From positions 103,985 to 167,984 of the forward strand of contig JASANH010000797.1 in the NCBI GenBank assembly GCA_030248295.1: 64,000 bases of DNA, written 5' to 3'. The notes under the pieces are model-generated. The model was not told where the DNA came from, did not search any database, and worked only from the letters and a program-made list of their open reading frames with translations. Source of the stretch: Mesodorylaimus sp. YZB2_4. Taxonomy: Eukaryota > Nematoda > Enoplea > Dorylaimida > Dorylaimidae. Each line of letters begins with the position of its first letter. The first letter of the stretch is position 1. Positions 9,382 to 21,600 of the stretch are shown one piece after another. Both the position numbers and the translations under genes were made by a program.

Positions 9382-12300
9382 ATGGTCCGAGCGATGGCAT
9401 TTCCACTGCTGCTGGCTGCTGTGGTCGCAGTACTCGGTAAAGGTAAATATGTTTAACATAATCGTCATAAATTGACGGGACGAAGGGTTTCTTGACCTTC
9501 AGATGTGTGTTTCCACCGCGTCTTTAAGCACTGTCATGCCTGCCGATAGGTAAAGGCGCTATCTATGGTCAGGGCCCTGTTCTAAAGCACTTATAATGCC
9601 GGCTTTACCTGTGCCGGCTTTACATGCCTGTATTTTTATGCAAGCAATTAGTCCAGATAAGCAGTCAAGAAACTGGGCCCAGGCCTGTGAAGACAGTGTG
9701 AAAGAATAAAAGGTGTAACCACCTGAATGACATAGTGCTCCTTTGCTCAGGTACCTCATTGTTTGACTTTCAGAAGGCCTATTAGCTTTAGGCTTGCATC
9801 ATTAGTAGCTCGGCCAGACACATGGGGCTCTCCTATCAGCCTTAGAGTGAGCGTACTGTAAGGTACCTATTGTGTGGTTCCTCGAATAATAATACCCATG
9901 GTAAAGACACTGTCTATGGTCAGGCCTTCCAAGGCAGTGTGTAAGGGCTAATTGGTGTAAGCTTTGAAGCTACAAAACGTTGGTGCTCCTTTGCTGAGGA
10001 ATAGGATTATCTCTGCAGCATGGTGAGCGTATCATTTGGTTTCACAGTACCTATTGACTTCATGTAATGTCACAGTATCAGCAGCCCGCCCAAGACACCA
10101 TCAGGCCCTCTCAGCTATAGAGTGAGTAGAAGGCAGGCCTATTGTATGACTCATCCAATAGTTGAATGTGGTGGACCATTGTGGCGCTACTTTGTAGGCT
10201 TCAGTGAGACATCTGATTGATCATCCTTTAGCTCTTTACCCTTCACCCTTAACCCTTAATAGACCTTGATCTGTAGCTTTGTGCACAAATACAATTGTGA
10301 CTACAGTAAAATATTCCCGAGCACCATCAGTACTCTATTGCACTCTGGTGAGCATTTATGGAATTTGCCACTTTTACCCAGAAAAATCCTGTGTTGTTCT
10401 TGCTCATCATCATAGAAAGGCATAATCATCATCACCTTGCCGGTAATCAGAGTATGCCTGCTTTGTATCATTAAAGGGAAATAATAGATCACTGTTTTCT
10501 AAAAAGACCCAAATTTCGTCATAACGGGCTTCAACATCATGGAACCTGATGAGGCGGGCTTTCATTTCTATCGTGGTTTATGAATGTAGCAAAAGCATAC
10601 CGATAAAAATCTGGCAAGTCACAGTAGATGTGATGCTGTGAAAACGTCCATGATCTTGAACACGCTGTGAAGTTTCAGTGGCCTGACATATCTTGAGGCA
10701 TGAGTAGGCGGACTAGGCTGTTTTCTGAAGGTAACACATGATGGGCAGCATCTAATGACACTGTAGATATGTGCAAAAGGTGTGATAGGCCTGCGGAGAA
10801 GGTTGCCTTGACTGGTTTTTACATAAAGTATCAGTTGCCATCGTTGGCCGCTCGATACGCTCTTGCAGGCGAGGCAGAAACCCGTCGGGTTGATGCATCT
10901 AGCTCCTACAACTAGGAGGTCTACCTAGAGGGCTTTGTCCATCCGTTCCCCGAGGTGTCTTCAACTCATCGTCAGTTTATTCAGGTCTATTCAGTTTATT
11001 ACATTGTATTGCACCCTCATTGCGTTTTTTTTAAGTCCTACCTCACGTCAAGACATGTTGAGAAGAATAACAAAACTTGAATACGAACATAGCTTTGAAC
11101 AGTTTCTAGCTTATATTGCCACAAAAGTGATTGTCAACCTTTGAGAAAAGGAGAAAGTGAAAAGTGAAATTTCAGTCGCTGAAGTGTGACTTTTGCTTGC
11201 TTTGATAGTTCTCTTTCTTCTAGCTCATTCGCTCCCACTTTTCCTCCAGTTTACCGAAGCGACGATAATGCAAATTTGTTTTTCTTCCGATTCAATATGC
11301 GCAATCTAAAGTACAATTCTAGGTTATGCTCAAGATCCGAATGGCGACTCAATATTTGCGTATCAAGCTCTTTACGATTACGGCCAAGCACTATGTTTTA
11401 CTGCCGCCACGGCTAGCGTAACTGATGAAAATGGAGTAGCGCGCGAAGCTGGCGAAGTTTATTTGGCCCAGTGCACAAAAAGCCCCGAACAAATATTTGT
11501 TGCCGTCATCGAAAATGAAATGGCGAGAATCCACCTAAAAAGCGACGACACGCAGTGCCTTTCAATCCACATTGATGAACCCCTTGTTCGGCTGACCCCC
11601 TGCGGTGGAGACAGCGCAAACGAACAAGAGATCTGGGTTATACCACATGCATACAACATATTCAGCTTTTTGGGAACGTCGAGTTGGAAATACGTCAATG
11701 TGGACCTTGGTCGTAACAATAGGCTGTACGAAGGTGGCGATCCAACAGTCAAATTTGAGTCGCTGACATGGGGTTGGACGTCAGTTATTGAAAATGATGC
11801 TGCCTCAGTTCGAGACACGGCATTCGTATTTCCAATTCCCAGGGATGATCCGCGCCAAAAGCAATATCATGTTGGGATTCTGGATCAGTTGGTTACCAAA
11901 TCCATTTATCCAAGAATCACTTACAATGACACCTTTTGCTCAGACAAGTGGTGGTGCAAAAATATGGCTGACTGGTTCCCAATCACTTACGATTTCGTCG
12001 ATGTGCATCAGACCGACTTGTTCCTTAACCTTTCAGTCAAAGCTGGTAGCGTTGGATATGAATATACCCCAACTTCAAATATTGTTCCGACTTGGGTATA
12101 TGCTAAACCTGGAGAATATTTTTCGATTACTCTTGACGAATATAATCTGGACGAAGTGTCCATTGTTGCCAGCGTTTTCCTCCAAGATTCTCGATGCGGG
12201 TCCATGTGTTATCGTCCACAGTACGTTAAAGTACGAAGTGTCCTTCATCCAGGCACCAACAAAATTTGGTCCCCTTACGGAGGACCCATCACTTTGGAAA

Positions 12301-14071
12301 TAATTGGCACAAGCGCAGGCATAATCATGGCTCGGATTGATGGCGCAGTGGCCATGACTTCATTCATTCTTGGAATGACTGAAGAAGATTGGAAAACCGA
12401 GCTGGCATATGAGCCAGGCTGGATCTTTGCTCAAGGCGAATATATCAGCTGGCTAGACATCAAAAAACCATATTTGAATTTTACTTTTAAAGAAATAGAA
12501 AACGCGGTTAAAAGCTTTGATTTACTGATAAAAAACAATTACTTGCTCAGTGGTTACGACTTCAATGCCGAACCAAGAACAGTGCACGCTATCCCAGAGG
12601 GTCGATATTGGTGGATGCGGGATTGTAATTTCAACGTTCTATACGCTGGCAATCCAGTAGCCATGGCTTGGTACAGAGACGAGAGGGACCTGGCAGTCGG
12701 AGAGTTCAAGCGACCGAGGTAGGTACTTTTGAATTAGATTTATTACAGGGGTTTGAAGTTATAAACAATTGGAAACCACCGGAGAGCTTCAATCTAAAGG
12801 CCATTTCACAGAATTCGTACGTCGCAAATTTCAAATTTCCCGCTTTCAACCGCTTATGACAGTTTTATATAAATGAAAAGTCCATCACTTAACAGTCTGT
12901 TCGCTGGTTATAATGGAAATTTGTTGCTGGCAGTTTTTCTTATTTATGTCTGTAATTGGCTTTCCTTTTAAAAAAAACTGGCTCGAAATGTTTTCTTTCG
13001 TTTTTTAAAAGTATTCAGAAGCGGGACGCGCACAAGCTTTTAGGTAAGGAACTTTTCATCTATGTGAAACTGTCATAAGCAGCTTGCAGCGCGAAATTCA
13101 AATTTTGCGTTGCACATGATCTGCAGAAATTCAATGGACTAAGTCAAAGTTTATGCTGCTAAAACATAATGTAAGCTCCGAGTGATCTGGGCTTAGAAAC
13201 CAGCTTGTAGCTATCCGACTGCAAGACAGCTAATTGCAAAAACTGTTGTGTGCTTAAAAGTGAAAACATTGCGTTCTGAAAACGGGTAAAAACGGTGACC
13301 ATAAATGATAGATACACGGAAGCGACCTTTATTGCTCCGATTTCTGTGAAGCACATCCATGATCTTGTTTCAAAGAAGCAACTAAAAACCTAACGCAAAT
13401 AATTGAAGCGTTTTTGAAATATGGACGTTTTTCAAAGCGTTTTGAAGCGTTTTTGAAAAGCATAATATTTTAGCCTATGGGGCTTTGCTCATGAATTTGG
13501 CCATGATATGCAAACGAAATGCTTCTCCTACGAATATGGTATCGACGTCACGAACAATATTTACAGCGCTTTTCAAGTCGCCTATTTCAACAATTATTTG
13601 CATCCACCAAACAGCAAAAACTACGTCACCTATTTGAATAATTTAAAACCAAAAGTAGCTGCTGGAAAAACGTACTTTGAATTAGAGCTCTTTGAACAGT
13701 TGATATTTTGGCTGCAAATCTACAAAACTTACGGCTTTTGGTCGCATCGTGAACTGAGCAAACGATTCCGAGAGCGATTTGTGGACCCGAACGATCCTGT
13801 TTGCCGTGGGGACAAGCAGGGAAAGTTGGACGCCACGTACGAGATGCTGAGCGATGTCCTCCAGGTGGACCTGACCCCACATTTCGACGACTATAAAGTG
13901 CCCCTCACTGATGCTGTGAAGCAACGGGTGGCGGAGAAAGGCTACAACAAACCAGAAGTCAGCTTGATCGATGTCGAAATCCCTGCTGGTACCCCATTAG
14001 GCTGGTACCCGAATTCGACGAAACCTGACTGGGCTTTTCCTGATTATGATACCCTAATTTCTGTGTTATAA
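9382..14071 (+). CDS. Secreted M60-type (enhancin-like) zinc metallopeptidase, copy B, intact
   Basis: Exons 9382-9442, 11323-12718 and 13474-14071 join to 684 aa. GTAAAG/GTAAAT at 9437/9443 gives two donors in the same phase. Residues 1-20 (MVRAMAFPLLLAAVVAVLG) form a signal peptide. Residues 21-165 look like a ricin-type beta-trefoil (QCTKSPEQIF, a QxW-like repeat, then KSDDTQCLSIH). Residues 170-684 follow the M60 order: WGWTSV, WVYAKPGEY, SPYGGPITLEI (about 341), GRYWWMRD (about 448), LWGFAHEFGHDMQ (HExxH at 492-496), GIDVTNN, and a helical C-terminus. HExxH marks a gluzincin-type zinc site; the third ligand could be E506 or D510. Known M60 enzymes cut mucin-like glycoproteins, and a lectin-like domain would fit glycan targeting; the substrate here is inference. 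It is the only copy without a lesion. A possible AATAAA lies at 14263. Confidence 0.85.
9547..10170 (+). repeat. Two diverged tandem copies in intron 1 of copy B
   Basis: 9547-9893 and 9898-10170 share GGTAAAGNCNCTNTCTATGGTCAGG, GTGCTCCTTTGCTNAGG and AGAGTGAG-type landmarks in the same order. This is an old tandem duplication of roughly 290 bp without coding capacity. Confidence 0.55.
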
Positions 14072-14299
14072 ATGATGTTGGGGTCAGTTTGGTTTGGTGT
14101 AATGGCATCGATTTTTGATGCGGTTTTTTATGGTTCGCAGCAATTAATTATCCTATAGGATATTTTATCTTTTGCATATTATCATTACTGGGCATTTAAA
14201 ATTTTTGGGTACGGCTGCTGTCTTGATTGGTCATAATACTGCTTTACTGGATAGGTTTTTGGAATAAAATAATACATACTGGAGCTTTTTCGGAAGATC

Positions 14300-14437
14300 T
14301 AGTCGACCTTGGATAATTGCAACAAGTCCCCATTTCCCGATTTTCAAGCTAGTATGTTTGTCGTTTAATTCAACCTCGGATAATTGAAACTTCCTCTTTG
14401 GCGTTTGGATCGGTTGCAATTATCCGAGGTCGACTGT
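14300..14437. mobile_element. Small MITE with pogo/Tigger-like ends
   Basis: AGTCGACCTTGGATAATTGC at the left and its counterpart GCAATTATCCGAGGTCGACT at the right form inverted ends of about 24 bp with one or two mismatches. An internal CAACCTCGGATAATTG is a third copy. TA flanks both ends. The GTCGACCTCGGATAATT terminus resembles pogo/Tigger-type elements. Confidence 0.6.
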
Positions 14438-16806
14438 ACTTTCAGGTTTTCAACTGTGTCAAGAAAAGCAGTCCAGTAAGGGACTGCGCTTGTTTCTTAC
14501 TAATATCGCAAGATCTTAGGCATTTTACCATGTAATCAACACATTATGCATGTATTACGCTCTTGTGAAGAGCTCGATTAGAAAATGACAAGGCACAGAT
14601 TTATCCCACATCCAGCAGATTTTACTTTTTTGAAAAATTTAGGAATCAAATGTTGCTGGAACCTTATAATTATGGTCATACGTCATCAATTCTCACAAGG
14701 CACTTTGCCGTGTCCATAAATTAAAAAACACTCACAATGATACTAACTTGCATGCTGGAATATGCACCTTGTTTAAAAGCCTTTCTACTTCTCTCAAAAC
14801 CATCTTTCAGAAAATGGACCAAAAATTGCACATCTGCTGTGATATAATGGTGATCCAATTTATGCATTTTTATGATAAGTTATTTATTTCTACATGATAA
14901 TCAATTATCTATTCTAGTTTTTTTGAAATCAAAATTTGCCTTTTAGTGCCATTTGCTTTTATTGCCTGAGAAGACATGGGGAAAGTGAGCGTGAATCCAA
15001 GAGAAATAGGCTAGAAAAAGTGCAAGAAATTAATCACGGAAGAGGACGTTCACAAAAGATATATAGTGTAGTGAAAGACAATTTCGAATAACTTTTGTGA
15101 TATGTAGTTTGGCAAATATGTTTTGAATACGGCTTGTAACCCGAAGGATCAAAGAAGTCCGACGCTGGGGAATTAGAATGCGCATATTTTTACGCGCTGA
15201 GGCTATCTTTGAATGGTTTTAGAATTTCTTATGAGGACGGATTAGCAAAGGCTGATTGGAGAAGTTTTTATTGTAGAAAGAAGCGATTGAAATTATCCCA
15301 GTGTAATAAGTCGCAGTCGGCTCGCAGCAAGCCTTGAACTTTGATAAGTTTCATCATGGCTTCAATGAATTTCCAAATCCCCGTTTTTACATAAATCAGA
15401 TGCTGTTCGCGCTAGTGCTCGATCAAGCGATCTTGATCACCACTGATTGGTCTGAAGGCATAAATTTAACTCATAAGCGTTTTATCTTTCCGGCCATGAC
15501 TTTATGGAATACCAGTAAAGTTGGATGTTGCTTCGAGTATTTTAAACTGGTTTAGAAACTGGTGCGACTGGTCTCACTTTCGTCAATGACGTAGCATTTT
15601 TCCTGTGTGTATGGAGTATTATGATCCTTTAAAATGCGCTTTCTTGCATTTGGTTATAAATGAATTGAAGAATGACATACCATTAGTGAGGACTAGGAGA
15701 TTTCAAATACATCTACAGCATGCTCGAGTCAGAAAATACCCCTCATTAGATAAATGTGCCAGTACGGGGTGGTTATAGGCATTTTTGCGAGTGAAAGCAA
15801 TGATAACTAATGCATACGAAAATAAAAGACAAATTAACAGTATAGATTCAACAGGCCTCCTTTGTGGCAGGTTTTTTTTCAAGCTGTAGGATGGTTTAGC
15901 GGACTCATTTTTCGAGCAACACATTAGTTAAAAAAAATGTGGAAACTCCAATGTCATGTCTTGTCATGTCATATTTTATCCAGCTAAACACTTTACAGCG
16001 AGCTTGAGGGCTGAGAAACACATATTTGACAATCATTTTGTACCGAGGCGGTTCCAAGCGCACTCACAATGCAAATTAACAGGTTTTTTGTTTTGCCTCC
16101 AACTATTAAATTCCATGCTCCAATCTTCATCGTCTTTTTCATTTCAAAATGAATAGGATCAATATTTTTCATAAACAGCCATACTTGATATCCCACATCG
16201 CGGAAAGGGCAGTCACCAGAATGCGATCAGTGTGCAAATAACAAGATTAACTGGGCAAGCGTTTATAAACAACTACATTAGCCGCCCCTCCCTGTAAGCG
16301 TTGATATGACAAGAGATATACATGAACTGGTTAAATAAGTCCAACCTAGGCCCGGGGCTGCTGCAGCTCTTTCCCCTTTGCATTTAGCTGCATGGTCCGC
16401 GCGTTGCTAACAGTAGTGTATAATGTCAGTAGCAGGGGATAGCGCTGCGCATAAAATTCGAGGAAAACACAAAACCAGTTGAAGCAAGTGACTGGGCCAG
16501 TCATCAGGCAAGTTACCGGAATGCGGGCTGGCTGCCCACAACGAGATGATACCTGAATATGTCCAAGGCTGCCGACTGTCCAGCCTTGCCGACCTTTCAG
16601 GGTTGCCGACTAATGTTTAAGGATATGCTGAGGTCAAACTCGTCCTAGGTTGCCGACTAATGGTCATTTACAGTATACAAAATATGATGTGCTAGTACAT
16701 TTTCTGTTCTGAAAGTTTTTCGGAAACTGCGCACTGTACCACATTGAATATAATAGAGGCGCCGCGTTGCTTTTCTTTTGGAAATTTTCCGGAATTTGTT
16801 GCGGAA

Positions 16807-16875
16807 AGGTCAATAACAACTACTGCAGATAAAACAAGCTACTTTTTGTGTCTGATCGTAAGGCAGGACTCTGTT
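16807..16875 (+). repeat. Dispersed repeat, copy 1
   Basis: GGTCAATAACAACTACTGC followed by AGATAAAACAAGCTACTTTT. Near-identical stretches occur at 38976-39010 and 39248-39300. Confidence 0.7.
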
Positions 16876-17038
16876 TCTTTTGGACTGTACACGCAGCACT
16901 ATGTGGTTCGTGAAGGGCATGTAGATATATATTCTCAAAGAAAACAGGTTACATGTATCTGTTTGCACTTTGATTCGATACGATTTGATTTTATACGTAA
17001 ACAAAACCTCTTTTGGGCTGTGCTTGGATAGGCTGGAT

Positions 17039-17105
17039 TTGTGATTAGTATGTGGTTGTGCTCACAATGTCGGCGTTGCATCGTTTTATAATAATTTTGG
17101 ATGGA
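17039..17105 (+). pseudogene. Ghost of M60-family 3' flank
   Basis: ATGTGGTTGTGCTCACAATG followed by ATCGTTTTATAATAATTTTG closely matches the region about 190 bp after the stop codons of copies C (about 23720-23780) and E (about 53860-53915). It lies 1.5 kb before the promoter of copy C with no peptidase exon next to it, so it may mark a deleted family member. Confidence 0.5.
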
Positions 17106-17114
17106 TTGAGTTCA

Positions 17115-17235
17115 CTGTTGATATCTATATCTATATCTAATCTAATCCATATATAATATCTAATCTCTATATCTATATATATTTAATAAATTAAATATTC
17201 TCCGAGATATTAATATCAATATCTGCGTGTATAAA
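17115..17235. repeat. ATATCT simple-sequence repeat
   Basis: Degenerate run of ATCTATATCTAATCT units changing into TTAATATCAATATC. Low complexity only. Confidence 0.8.
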
Positions 17236-18154
17236 TATCTCCTGGGTTCCAAATGCTGGCTTCTTTCATCTCGCTGACGAGGTATTTTGATGTAAGCACA
17301 ACTGGGATGCACTGACTGATCCAAACTCGAGCCTGGGCCCCGATTCCACGTCGATCTGATTAAAAATTAGTTTTTGCAGTGGTGATCTAAGTGGCACCAC
17401 ATTCTCGTCAACTGATTTGTACCCCCACCCAAAGACCCACACAAGAGAACCGAGCAGTGAGATTTTGGTAAGAGAATAGGACATGCGCATCATAGCATAG
17501 AAAGCACAATAATACTGTATCCAGCAGAAAATGTGAGACAAATTTGAATTGCCGATCTGATCGATCGAGTGGTCGGATAAGATTGGGGTCAGATCCATCC
17601 TCAGATTAGCGAAACGGTCGATGCTAACGATGAGCTGTGGTTGTGGCCGACAATAACGCAATGATCACCATTTATATCGCACCAGAACACATAATTTGAG
17701 CTAGAAGATGAAAGATTCGATCCACAGACACATGCGATCTCCTAAAATTCTGTGCTGATAAGATACCATAAGGGCGCGAGTTCACACATGCTAAAATTCC
17801 ATATAACATTGTCCAGCAAGTGGTCGGAGCCGTCATCAGTGCAGAATATGTTTCCAAACATTGGCGAGCATCCGTGTTTAGTGAAGTATGATAATCCTAT
17901 CAATGCTGGTCTGTAGGATATCATTAATGTATTATCCTCAGTTAACCATGACTTGCTCTAACTTTGACCACAAACGTTCTCGCAGCTTCAAAGCTTTAAA
18001 GTCCCACATTTTCACACTGTTGCTTCAGTAGCTTTTCTTTCTTACTAGTAACTTCCAGTTTTCCACTCGCCCCTTTAGCCATGTGCGACTTAATGCTAAG
18101 TAGGAGGACAGAGACACCGACTTCATCTGTGTATTACGCAAATGGGACTGGAGA

Positions 18155-18603
18155 CTCAAAAGCGCCAGGCATGTTAGCAAAGCGCTTTCGCTGAAAACCT
18201 CATATTTAGTCTATCTAGTCACTGGACAAAGATAAATGCCACTGCAGTTTGTGGAGCGCAGAGTCCTTCAGCCTAGAAGCGCTGGGCACTGAGCCAGGTA
18301 TTTCTGTATGGCGAGGTATGAGCCTCGCATTCAAAGAGCACCCGTTTTATTACCCTCCCAATTAGGCTTAATGATGCACCCAACTTTGTCCCGTCCTGAA
18401 ATTGCGCCAGCATTGTATTGCGCTAGCAGTCGAAAAACGCCACCGAAATAAAGGTCGAAGATCAAAATCATTTCGTTGATCTGGTGCATTGATATTTTGC
18501 CAAAATAAGCTCAAATAATTTTCGAGAGCGAATAACTAGATAATTAGTTTCGCTTTATACTCAATCATCATCAACATAATTTACGAAAAGCACTTTATAA
18601 AAG
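18155..18603 (+). promoter_or_regulatory. Promoter region of peptidase copy C
   Basis: About 450 bp aligns in order with 49130-49587 upstream of copy E: AAAAGCGCCAGGCAT, TATCTAGTCACT, GCGCTGGGCA, AGGTATTTCTGT, CTCGCATT, GCAGTCGAAAAAC. The core has CTCAATCATCA at 18560 and TATAAAAG at 18596-18603. Confidence 0.7.
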
Positions 18604-18654
18604 ACCAGGGATTCGCAATGAAGGCATTCTGGGTTGCTCGAAGATCCCTCTACG

Positions 18655-21600
18655 ATGGTTCGACCAATGGCATTTCTCCTGCAGCTGTTTGCAGCCATCG
18701 CATCGTTTGGCACTGGTATGTATTTGATATTATCGCCAAGATGGTGCTAGTAGGTGCAGTATATGTGGGAATTATAGTCTTATCCAACATTATTAGCAAA
18801 AGCCGCAGAAGGGAATTTTGCAGCTGCTAGTCGCTCTCTAAGAACTGCTCCGTTAGTTGAGGCCGCTAGTAACTATCCATGGGTTTCACATAGCACCGTA
18901 ATTAAGAAAATGCTAAGGGGCTGAAACAAAAAAATTTGGCAGTCCAAAATTTGATAATACTTTCTCTAAGAATCCGCTTTGCTTAAAGGTATCGTTTATT
19001 GTGGAGCGATCAGCTTCAGGTTTTGATGATTTTTCTCGTCATCAGGGAAAAATCATGACGAATCCAATAAAATCAATTATTTTTATCGATATAGACCCCC
19101 TGATTTATGTGTATAGAAGCGAGGGTGACTCCGAAAAGGCGGCTATGCTGCTGAATAAAGTACTGTGAGACGACTCGTCCACTCAGTCCATTCCCCAGCT
19201 TTTCTGGCGGGGAAATCGACTCAGTGAGACATGCAATGTTGCCCTTGTGAGACGGTTCTCCCACCATCAGTTTTGAGAAATGGCGTCTACTGAAATTTTG
19301 AGTCTTCGTCTTGGAACAGCTACTCGCACAAATCGTCATCTCATCCAAAAGATATTGCACATCTCTCAAATACTTCACGATTTTGTTGCTTTATCGTTCG
19401 ATATCTATGCTCCGATAACCCTGGTCCGATATTGGGTCCCACAACCCAACCCATTTTTTTGGGTTTCAGGGTTGGGTCGGGTTTTAGACAGAGTGGTTTT
19501 GGGCTGTGAAGGCTGACCTTTTTTCGAGCCACCAAAAAAAACTTCTTTTCCACTTGGGGTCAGCCTTATTCGTCAGCATGAGCATTTTGTTGGTCCGCAC
19601 GACATTATACAGAAGTCGGAGCCACAATCCAGTTTATGAGATCATGGCCGTGAAAAGAGACCCTGGCCGCTCGATGGCTCACAATCAGTGCCCCCTGGTA
19701 GTCTAATTCGGCATGTCAGTCTGACTGTGACGGAACTGAGAAATGGTCTGTCAGCAGATGACATGGAGCTCTGACCTGATCTCTTGTCGACTCGCAGTCA
19801 CTAGGAAGCACTAGAAAGTCTAATATTATCTTCCTTTGAAACACTCTTTGTATATGTTCCCTGCAAAATGTCCCTATCGTGCTCCTCGCGAGACTTTAGG
19901 AAAACATTCTAAAGTAATGCAGCTTAGAATAGCTACGAATTCATCTGGACCAGGTTTCACCAGCTTACAAGTCCAAGTGATAGGGCATCACTAAAATAAG
20001 CCATCGAAATTTCCTTCCGTGAACGACTTATTATGCAGGAACTATAAGCGATCTAGGCACAAAGTCTCAAGTTTTCAAAAAAAAATATAGACTTTAAACT
20101 TGTGATCGATTTTCTACAAGTCCTGGTCAGTTTTTAGGCCTTGCAGGTTCCTTTTCATTGGTTTAGCTATCTTTCAATGGAACTTTTGTCTTTCCGTCCT
20201 TCGGCGTGTACTGTAATTACTAGAGACCAGCATCTTCTTCGTTCGAGGAGCAGTACCTTGGTGAAAATAGTCCCTCAGCCAGATCATGTTTTTTAAACTT
20301 GCAACTCCAAAAGAGATGTCGTTGAGATGTGAGGGTATACTTATCATTTATCAGGTCGAAAATCTGCGTTTGAAGGAATCCAAAAAGCGAGTTTGAAAGT
20401 CGATCATTATATTACTCTGTTTCAATCAACTGCTTGGTAACTTGTTTTGTAACTCTTGAGATGTTTCTGAAGGTAGATAAAAGATGCGAACGAGGCAAGA
20501 CTCGACTGCTACTAGAGCGACTTTTTGGCATGACTTCTCATATAGTTCTGTCCCTCAGAAAATACAGTTTTCGCTAGTGTCCACTGCATATCGCTAAAGC
20601 TTTCGAGCAAAATATCATGCTATCTAAAATATCGCAGGATCAAGCAGCTGAGGTTTGTTTGCCAAAAGCGCCTTGCAGCAACATATCGCAACTTTTTGCA
20701 GGGTTGCTTGAGTCACCCTTTCCACCCACGTGCCCCTTGTGCCACTGTAGCTTTGGGTGGAGCCTTACAGATGCTTGGTCATATTTAGGCCTATGACACT
20801 ATAATTTTCACGACATGTACAGTATATCTGGGAAACCTGAGAACTGCTATCTGTTCAGCTCGCTAAAATACTCCAGTGATGCGGAGCGTTCATTTTTCTT
20901 AGGTCTAGCTGACAAGGGAACATCGCAAACCGTTAAATAGAATTTTTGAAAACCAAAAATTGTAACATGCTCCTTGGTGCCAAAGAAAGCTCTGTGCAAA
21001 TTACAATTTTTGGTTCGACCTAAACGGTTGGCGATGTTCCGTTGTGAGTTTTGGTAGTCCACCTTCGAGCGGAAATAGGAATATTTTCATATCTTAGCCG
21101 CTTCAAACTTTTTTATCAGCCAATTATCCGACAACGATGAAAAATCAATATGCATCCACGTTTAGGATATACCCAAGATCCGAATGGCGACTCGTTTTTT
21201 TCGTATCGCCTTCTCATCGATCATGGTCAAGCAGTTTGTTTGGCAGCCACTACGACCAGTACAACTGATGAAAATGGAGTGGAACGCGAACCCGGCGATG
21301 TTTATTTGGACCAGTGCACGAAAAGTCCCAACCAAATATTCCTTGTCACTACTGAAAATGAATCTTTAAAATTCAAGCTGAAGAGCGACGAAACACAGTG
21401 TATTTCGCTGCACGAAGATCAACCTGTAGCCAGATTGAGTCCTTGCGGCGGAGATAACGCAGAGTACCAGAATATTCGCCGCATAACTGACCCAACGCAC
21501 AGCTTGTTACAGGGGATTTCGAGTGGAACGTTTCTTTGCATGGAAGTTGCTCGCAATAAGCTGGCCCGATGGGGGGATGAGGGTGTAGATGGTGGCTCGT

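Larger units (their letters stand above)
14438..18150. other. Repeat-bearing intergenic DNA, no gene
   Basis: No credible exon seen. Contents: TTGCCGACT-type degenerate minisatellite (16560-16665), a dispersed repeat (16807-16875) also at 38.98 and 39.25 kb, a ghost of peptidase 3' flank (17039-17105) and an ATATCT-rich simple repeat (17115-17215). Confidence 0.5.

Noticed and set aside
19420-19495. ACCCAACCCATTTTTTTGGG inverted motif suggesting a hAT end
   Set aside because: Only one short palindrome, no partner end or target duplication found.
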